Shown one piece after another: positions 13,301 to 17,105 of a DNA stretch of 17,105 nt. Position numbers and translations under genes: made by a program. The notes under the pieces were generated by a model. The model was not told the origin of the DNA. It did no database searches and saw only the letters and a program-made list of their open reading frames with translations. Source of the DNA: an uncultured bacterium (GTDB lineage Bacteria; Bacillota; Clostridia; Oscillospirales; Ruminococcaceae). Location of the stretch: the NCBI GenBank assembly GCA_905215965.1, contig CAJMSD010000018.1, forward strand, positions 1 through 17,105, written 5' to 3'. Positions within the stretch are counted from its first letter, which is position 1; the number at the start of each line of letters is the position of its first letter.

Positions 13301-13922
13301 TGAAAGAATAGTTGTGAAACTTCGACATTGTATCAAGGTATTCCTTGAACTTTTCGCCCTCAAACAGCTCCTTAATGCCGCTTTCGAGCCTATCTGTGAT
13401 TTCCTTTACCTTATCTTTGGACTTTGTAAAGGTCTTGGGTGGCTCTGTAACATCAGTTTCAGATGTTTTATCGGGTGAGCCTTTGGTAATGTCGTTTTCA
13501 AGCTCTTTTTCCTTCCTCATTACCGTTGTTGCAAGACCGTCAATGAGAATAGGGTGGGCGTTAAGGTAATAATCTCGGCTATCTTCCATAAATTCGGCAG
13601 ACAGCTCCTTTGTCTGTTCCTTCGCCCAAGCCTTGACATCATCGTGATAACGACCGTCCCAATCGTGATTTACTACCTGAGCCGCAAGAACGTGAGTTAC
13701 ACGTTCTGCACTATACTCAGCAAGAACGGTATCAAGAGCCTTGTCGGTTTCAAGGCGATTATCAGCGTAATTCTCGCTCAAAGCCTTGTCAATAGCCTTT
13801 GCACAATTACAATTCTCCTTGAAACTTATTCGCCAATCAGCCATTTCTCCGTTTTCTTTGGCGGTCATCATATCATTCTTGTAAAGCGGAATGATTGATT
13901 TTTCCTTTTCAATTTCGGGCAT
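10335..13922 (-). CDS. ArdC-like antirestriction polyvalent protein (DUF3849, ArdC, metallopeptidase, repeats, YodL)
   Basis: A 1195-residue cytosolic multidomain protein. Residues about 10-110 are a DUF3849-like domain (IIPLYKNDMMTAKENGE, NHDWDGRYHDD). About 175-320 is the ArdC N-terminal ssDNA-binding region (FHNYSFNNTMLIAMQKPDA, NKGEKGIQIFAP). A zincin-like peptidase motif H371-E-I-A-H375 follows. Three tandem repeats start at N478, N570 and N661. A second DUF3849-like copy starts at L749-Y750. A YodL-like domain covers about 990-1105, and a Lys/Glu-rich tail ends the protein. ArdC proteins bind single-stranded DNA and protect incoming DNA from host restriction. Start ATG 13922 has only a modest purine site upstream (AAAGGTAGG). 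It sits 15 nt after topB and is coupled to the TTRAP gene by a 1-nt overlap. The architecture is typical of clostridial ICEs; antirestriction activity here is inferred. Confidence 0.85.
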   Translation of the reverse strand: MPEIEKEKSIIPLYKNDMMTAKENGEMADWRISFKENCNCAKAIDKALSENYADNRLETDKALDTVLAEYSAERVTHVLAAQVVNHDWDGRYHDDVKAWAKEQTKELSAEFMEDSRDYYLNAHPILIDGLATTVMRKEKELENDITKGSPDKTSETDVTEPPKTFTKSKDKVKEITDRLESGIKELFEGEKFKEYLDTMSKFHNYSFNNTMLIAMQKPDATLVAGFNSWKNKFERSVNKGEKGIQIFAPAPYKIKKEQTKLDPDTDLPVLGKDGKPIKEEVEVTIPAFKVVSVFDVSQTSGKELPTLGADELSGNVKDYEKFFNAVREASPVPIKFAEIDGTAKGFYHHEDKSITIKENMSEVQTIKTAIHEIAHAKLHDRDLKKSDIDKPKDRSTEEVEAESIAYTVCQHFGIDTSDYSFAYVASWGSGKDTPELKSSLETIRSTASELITAISDKYLGLEKDKTQEQTADKSEKSNIIGNTAYADIEDKQYLRLKSSTAEKVVEKLTEQNIPFSGRINGDKTTLTISKTDIDSYKAIIAEVTGKTKDTPTQEQPKSEPEQDKPKTDKNIIGNVDYKSISDKQYFKLDTETATKVADKLTEEEIPFSGRINGDKTTLTIGKENVEKYNAVVDEIKGQAKEAPEQPKAELEKEPSKPKKNNIIGNTAYKDIPDKSYAKLGTEKALAVADILDKQGVKFSGRTDGDKTTLTISKADMPKYKEALASVNKALSAQKIEEKTAEKTEERSKLYTQSFDYAQENGEVKEFQASHKDNMSCLWDIKATAEIYAVGGRLDVFLKDLTEKYGTERPLYVLSRTIQQVDDMRFSPEAKQIADKFEYPDKDSVHSFTHLYVTDIKPSVIDDMVYKLNEMQQGLEKAPEIQEYTGKLPDSKITIEERNAYGYESNELLPLTAEKALEFFDNDTVSVYLLYPDGTEGQANDRSDIENHNGIFGVETDEWLRYEAFQERMDKLATEEPSKEALLLNGKECAAGIYQLKDIPENRDLHFAGAEYLDKKGITPDRDNYTLVYTFPVNPEDLQDKISFLNDVYHKFNTDHPKDFEGHSLSVSDVVVIQQNGELSAHFVDTWGYKELENFGAVRENPLKAIEDTVEQNDNSFDGIINNTPTMEELEEKASRGEIVSVTDMIDAAKADKEKAKQAKQPDKKRSIRGYLKDASEKPKEQPKEKTKEKEKGVEL
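11733..12491 (-). repeat. Three tandem coding repeats in the ArdC-like gene
   Basis: Three copies of a roughly 70-residue unit begin with NIIGN at residues 478, 570 and 661 and are separated by Pro/Glu/Lys-rich linkers of about 20 residues, giving a 91-92 residue period. Each has the core DK.Y..L, then a helix ending in a Val/Ala-rich stretch, then FSGR..GDKTTLTI.K. Copies 1 and 2 are closest (both FSGRINGDKTTLTI); copy 3 has FSGRTDGDKTTLTI. The fold is not known to me. Confidence 0.9.
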
Positions 13923-13937
13923 TTGTACCTACCTTTC

Positions 13938-16016
13938 TTACTTCTTTTTCTTCTTCGGAGCAAATTCGAGCTTGTAATTCACATACTTGCCTGTATCGTC
14001 AAGACATACGGTTGCATCGTAGTTCTTGCCCGACTTCTCTGAATAAAGACCCTTGACGGCAATCTTACCATTCTTGATAAGGCTTGCTGCCATTTCCTTT
14101 GTAAGTGGCTTTCGTGCCTTTTCAAAGAACTTGTCGTTCTTCCAGATAACAAAACCGCAATTTCTGTCCTCGCAGGAATACGCCTTCGGAGTTACGACAA
14201 TATTCTTGCCGCATCTTGGGCAAGTGCCGATAACCTCTCCGCCGTTTCGTGAAACCTTGCTTTCGTCCACACTTTCCTTTGCAACTCCGATAATGTCGTC
14301 AACAAGCTTTTCAATATCCACCATAAACTGCTGTGATGTGAACTTGCCCTGAGCGATAAGGGAGAGAGCATTTTCCCAATCAGCCGTCATAGAAGCCGAC
14401 TTGATAATATCAGGCATTACGGAAATGAGGTCTGTGCCGTTATCCGTTACGACAAGGTTTTTCTTTTCACGCTTGATAAATCCCGACTTTGTGAGCTTTT
14501 CAATGATACTTGCTCTTGTGGCAGGAGTACCAAGTCCCGAACGCTCCACTTCCTCGGTAATCTCGTCTGTTCCGGCACGTTCCATAGCAGAAAGAAGTGT
14601 ATCTTCTGTAAAGTGCTTCGGAGGCTGTGTGAAGTGTTCGCTTACCTCGGAAACGGGTCTTTCAATAACCTGACCTTCCGTGAGAGCGAGAGTTTCCACA
14701 TCTTCCTCGGTATCGTCCTTGCACTTCTGAAAATCCCTGAACGCCTTTTCAATAGCTTTCCAACCCTCAGAAATGACATTTCTGCCCTTTGCGACAAAAG
14801 AATAACCGCTACAACTGATTTCAGCAGTAACGGTTTCATAGATATATGGCTCATTTGTCGCACAAAGAAGGCGATTTGCGATGAGGTAGAGGATTTTTCT
14901 CTCTCCGTCAGGTACGGAGCCGAGGTCTGTGCTACTTACTTCCGCTGTCGGAATAATGGCGTGATGGTCGCTGACCTTCTTATTATTAATTACTCGTTTG
15001 GTATCGGGAGCAATAACAATGCCGCTGAAATGAGGGAGCTTTCCTGCAACGGACTCCGCAATGCTTCTTGCAGTACCGTCCATATCGTCGGTGATATACT
15101 GGCTGTCCGTTCTCGGATAGGTTACAAGCTTCATTTCATAAAGCGACTGCGTATAGTCGAGAGTTTGCTGTGCCGTGAAACCGTAAAGTCTGTTTGCTTC
15201 TCTCTGGAGAGTGGTAAGGTCGTAAAGATGAGGGGGATTTACAGTCTTTCTTTCCGTCTTTACCGATTTTACGATAGCTTCCTTGCCGTCGCAATCTCTA
15301 CGGATATTCTCGGCTTCGCCCTGTTCCTTGACCTTTTCGTGAACTGCGTCAAGACCTACAGATTTCAGATGGACATTGAAATACTTTTCCTTCTGAAAAT
15401 TACTGATACTGTTCTCACGCTCATAGAGCATTGCAAGAGTAGGTGTCTGAACTCTGCCGACATTCAGCGTTCTGTTGTAGAGCTTGGAAAAAAGTCTTGT
15501 AGCATTGATACCCACAATCCAATCCGCCTTTGCACGGCAGAGAGCCGACTGATAGAGATTTTCGTAATCCCTGCCGTCCCTGAGATTATCAAAGCCGTCA
15601 CGGATAGCCTTTTCTTCCATTGAGGAAATCCAGAGCCGCTTGATAGGCTTGGTGCAGAGTGCCTTGTTATACACAAGACGGAAGATAAGTTCGCCCTCAC
15701 GACCTGCGTCGCAAGCGTTCACGACCTCGGTTACTCGATTATCGTCCATAAGCTGACGGAGAATACCGAACTGCTTATCCTTATCCTCGGCAATGATGAA
15801 CTGCCACTCATCGGGGATAATGGGGAGGTCTGCAATATCCCACTTCTTGAACTTTTCATCGTACATATCAGCATTGGCAAGGGAAACAAGATGTCCCACA
15901 CACCAAGACACGATATATCCGTTGCCCTCAATATATCCGTCCTTCTTGTCGGTTACACCGAGAGCCTTAGCCAGTGCCACCCCGACACTTGGCTTTTCTG
16001 CAATCACTAACTGCAT
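13938..16016 (-). CDS. topB: DNA topoisomerase III (type IA)
   Basis: A 692-residue type IA topoisomerase. The Toprim domain begins MQLVIAEKPSV (E7) and contains D103-AGREGE109 for Mg2+ binding. The active-site tyrosine is Y300 in LVTYPRTDSQY. GRVQTPTLAMLYERE (about 187-201) is the classic TopB signature. A C-terminal four-cysteine zinc ribbon is present (C599, C602, C615, C620), followed by a short domain and a terminal run of lysines. It passes single DNA strands through nicks, decatenating or relaxing replication and transfer intermediates. ICE-borne copies of this type are standard in Tn1549-like elements. ATG 16016 has AAGGA about 11 nt upstream, longer than usual spacing. It is followed after 15 nt by the ardC-like gene. 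A strong terminator ends only about 28 nt upstream of it, so its promoter is unclear. Confidence 0.96.
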   Translation of the reverse strand: MQLVIAEKPSVGVALAKALGVTDKKDGYIEGNGYIVSWCVGHLVSLANADMYDEKFKKWDIADLPIIPDEWQFIIAEDKDKQFGILRQLMDDNRVTEVVNACDAGREGELIFRLVYNKALCTKPIKRLWISSMEEKAIRDGFDNLRDGRDYENLYQSALCRAKADWIVGINATRLFSKLYNRTLNVGRVQTPTLAMLYERENSISNFQKEKYFNVHLKSVGLDAVHEKVKEQGEAENIRRDCDGKEAIVKSVKTERKTVNPPHLYDLTTLQREANRLYGFTAQQTLDYTQSLYEMKLVTYPRTDSQYITDDMDGTARSIAESVAGKLPHFSGIVIAPDTKRVINNKKVSDHHAIIPTAEVSSTDLGSVPDGERKILYLIANRLLCATNEPYIYETVTAEISCSGYSFVAKGRNVISEGWKAIEKAFRDFQKCKDDTEEDVETLALTEGQVIERPVSEVSEHFTQPPKHFTEDTLLSAMERAGTDEITEEVERSGLGTPATRASIIEKLTKSGFIKREKKNLVVTDNGTDLISVMPDIIKSASMTADWENALSLIAQGKFTSQQFMVDIEKLVDDIIGVAKESVDESKVSRNGGEVIGTCPRCGKNIVVTPKAYSCEDRNCGFVIWKNDKFFEKARKPLTKEMAASLIKNGKIAVKGLYSEKSGKNYDATVCLDDTGKYVNYKLEFAPKKKKK

Positions 16017-16044
16017 ACTGAAATCATTCCTTTCAATTTGAAAT

Positions 16045-16074
16045 AAAAAAGAGCCTCTCGTGTGAGAAGCTCTT
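16045..16074 (-). terminator. Strong terminator between HEPN-like gene and topB
   Basis: On the minus strand AAGAGCTTCTC (complement of 16064-16074) and GAGAGGCTCTT (complement of 16049-16059) form an 11-bp stem with one wobble and an ACAC loop. A run of six T's (complement of 16045-16050, two of them in the stem) follows. It ends the HEPN-like gene's transcript. Next to it the palindrome TTTCAAATTGAAA (complement of 16031-16043) lies just before the topB Shine-Dalgarno. Confidence 0.9.
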
Positions 16075-16120
16075 ATGTAATGTTCAGTTATAATTGCTGT
16101 TTTATCTTAATCGTAGCGTC

Positions 16121-17023
16121 TTAAAGAGTAATATCAATTATGTGTTCATATTGTGGAGGTATAATTTCACCATTATCTAATTCTATTTCATCACTTACTT
16201 GCTCTGAAATGAAACTGATTATTTCATAGTGTTTCATCATAGTGATAATGGATAAAATCTCATTAAAGGTATAGCCTGATTGTTCATTAGCTTCATTCAA
16301 TTCATCAAAATATCGTTCGGCTAAGTCAAACGGTTCATCACTGTAACAAAAAAGTTGTTTGCCTGAAAGCGTATTTGAGACACTTTTCGCAATAGGAGAA
16401 GAACGCACCGCAGAAGAATATGAAAAACTATTTATTGAAGTAGTAATAAACTCTAAATGCTTATATTCATCCCACGCCTTTCCCCAGTAAGGCAAAAGGT
16501 GATATTCTTGCATTACTTCAAAGATAGTAATCATCAAATTGTGTAATACTACGAAATCATCTTCAGATAAGTAATCCGCCTTTGAAATATAGAAATGTGT
16601 TTCGTTATTTCTAAGGTTTTGCAGTTTTTTAAGTTCTTCTTTAATAGAAACAACATTCATTTTAGTCAAAGCAGACTTGATTAGCTGTGTACTTTTTTCT
16701 ATTAAATCCTTGAATTCGATAGAATGAAGTTTGTTTCTATCTTCATCTGACAATGATTTGAAGAATTCGTTTAAAGAAGTAGATTTATAATAATTAAGTT
16801 GAAGCAATGCATCATCTTCACTTTTGACCTTCATTTTATCAATAATTGAGTGGTCATTGTTATCAAGCATAATTTGCTTTAACAGCAATTCTATTGCGTT
16901 ATGTAAAGAGGAAACGAATGTTTTTTGATAGTGGAGTGTACACAATCCGTTTTTAATGTTGTTACAGTATTTCACTGCAATGCTCCACGATTCAAGAGCG
17001 TTATCAAGCAATATCTTTCTCAT
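16121..17023 (-). CDS. Uncharacterised HEPN-like protein, probable defence or toxin cargo
   Basis: A 300-residue, mostly helical cytosolic protein. It contains R138-NNET-H143 within LRNNETHF, matching the R-x4-6-H motif of HEPN RNases, and an earlier helix SLHNAIELLLKQI (about 39-51) of the kind found in HEPN folds. No transmembrane segment, signal peptide or second enzymatic domain is visible; the C-terminal third (about 190-300) is unrecognised. HEPN proteins with this motif often act as RNA-cleaving toxins or abortive-infection effectors. The gene is clearly more AT-rich than topB, uses A/T-ending codons and has its own terminator, which suggests independent acquisition. ATG 17023 has no convincing Shine-Dalgarno, so expression may be weak or the start may differ. 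Family placement is tentative: a single short motif plus helix pattern, not a full match. Confidence 0.6.
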   Translation of the reverse strand: MRKILLDNALESWSIAVKYCNNIKNGLCTLHYQKTFVSSLHNAIELLLKQIMLDNNDHSIIDKMKVKSEDDALLQLNYYKSTSLNEFFKSLSDEDRNKLHSIEFKDLIEKSTQLIKSALTKMNVVSIKEELKKLQNLRNNETHFYISKADYLSEDDFVVLHNLMITIFEVMQEYHLLPYWGKAWDEYKHLEFITTSINSFSYSSAVRSSPIAKSVSNTLSGKQLFCYSDEPFDLAERYFDELNEANEQSGYTFNEILSIITMMKHYEIISFISEQVSDEIELDNGEIIPPQYEHIIDITL

Positions 17024-17028
17024 AAAGA

Positions 17029-17103
17029 TTAGGTCAGTTTACAAGGAACTACACGCAGACCGTGAAACGGGCTGCTGACAACAAACGGCGCTATGCTCCC
17101 GGC
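17029..17103 (-). CDS. Possible C-terminal end of an upstream gene, unassigned
   Basis: At the right edge a minus-strand frame is open from the border for 24 codons and stops at TAA (complement of 17029-17031), 5 nt before the HEPN-like gene's ATG. Its end reads SSPFHGLRVVPCKLT, which I cannot place. A plus-strand frame across the same bases is also open. The stretch 17041-17105 is much more GC-rich than 16121-17040 and probably belongs to the element backbone. With so little sequence, coding is only a possibility. Confidence 0.25.
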   Translation of the reverse strand, partial: AGSIAPFVVSSPFHGLRVVPCKLT

Positions 17104-17105
17104 TG

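Noticed and set aside
14613..15623. 336-codon plus-strand ORF opposite topB
   Set aside because: It is antisense to the strongly conserved Toprim and active-site region of topB, has no Shine-Dalgarno or family match, and its cysteine/phenylalanine-rich composition is typical of a reverse-frame shadow.
17041..17105. Possible inverted hsdS copy or att site at the right edge
   Set aside because: By eye it shares no repeat with the hsdS fragment at 1-126 or with the spacer 1037-1135.

Overview
The window looks like part of an integrative and conjugative element (ICE) or Tn1549-like transposon from a low-to-mid-GC gut Clostridia (Bacillota; Ruminococcus/Oscillospiraceae type). The basis is the gene complement: topoisomerase III, a DUF3849/ArdC/YodL-type polyvalent protein, a TTRAP-type small protein, a roughly 2650-residue methylase/SNF2-helicase fusion, a TnpV-type protein and a CHC2 zinc-finger protein. 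Shine-Dalgarno sites are strong and many genes are followed by hairpins. The species cannot be fixed from the sequence.

Layout, left to right. (1) Positions 1-1036, plus strand: the last 41 codons of a type I restriction specificity subunit (hsdS), overlapping by 17 nt a complete tyrosine recombinase of the kind that shuffles hsdS genes. (2) Positions 1037-1189: a short spacer with a strong terminator for the convergent minus-strand operon. (3) Positions 1190-16016, minus strand: the ICE maintenance/transfer block. Read in the direction of transcription it is topB, ardC-like polyvalent gene, TTRAP gene (stop/start overlap), a 65-aa orphan, a sigma70-type promoter, the giant helicase gene, and a CHC2 zinc-finger gene. 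(4) Positions 16121-17023, minus strand: an AT-rich cargo gene with a HEPN-like R-x4-H motif and its own strong terminator. (5) Positions 17024-17105: a GC-richer edge that I could not assign.

The most striking feature is a second gene inside the giant helicase gene. At 8679-9062, in another frame of the same strand, lies a full TnpV-family ORF with its own Shine-Dalgarno and a 14-bp terminator hairpin just past its stop. The helicase reads the same bases as a very polar, low-complexity linker between its ArdC-like N-terminal module and the rest of the protein.

Working together (inference): topoisomerase III, the helicase/methylase and the zinc-finger protein would process or replicate transferred DNA. 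The ArdC-like proteins would protect incoming single-stranded DNA from host restriction. The hsdS/recombinase pair and the HEPN-like gene look like defence cargo at the two edges of the block. No relaxase, coupling protein, type IV secretion gene or element integrase lies in the window, and I saw no tRNA, rRNA or CRISPR array.
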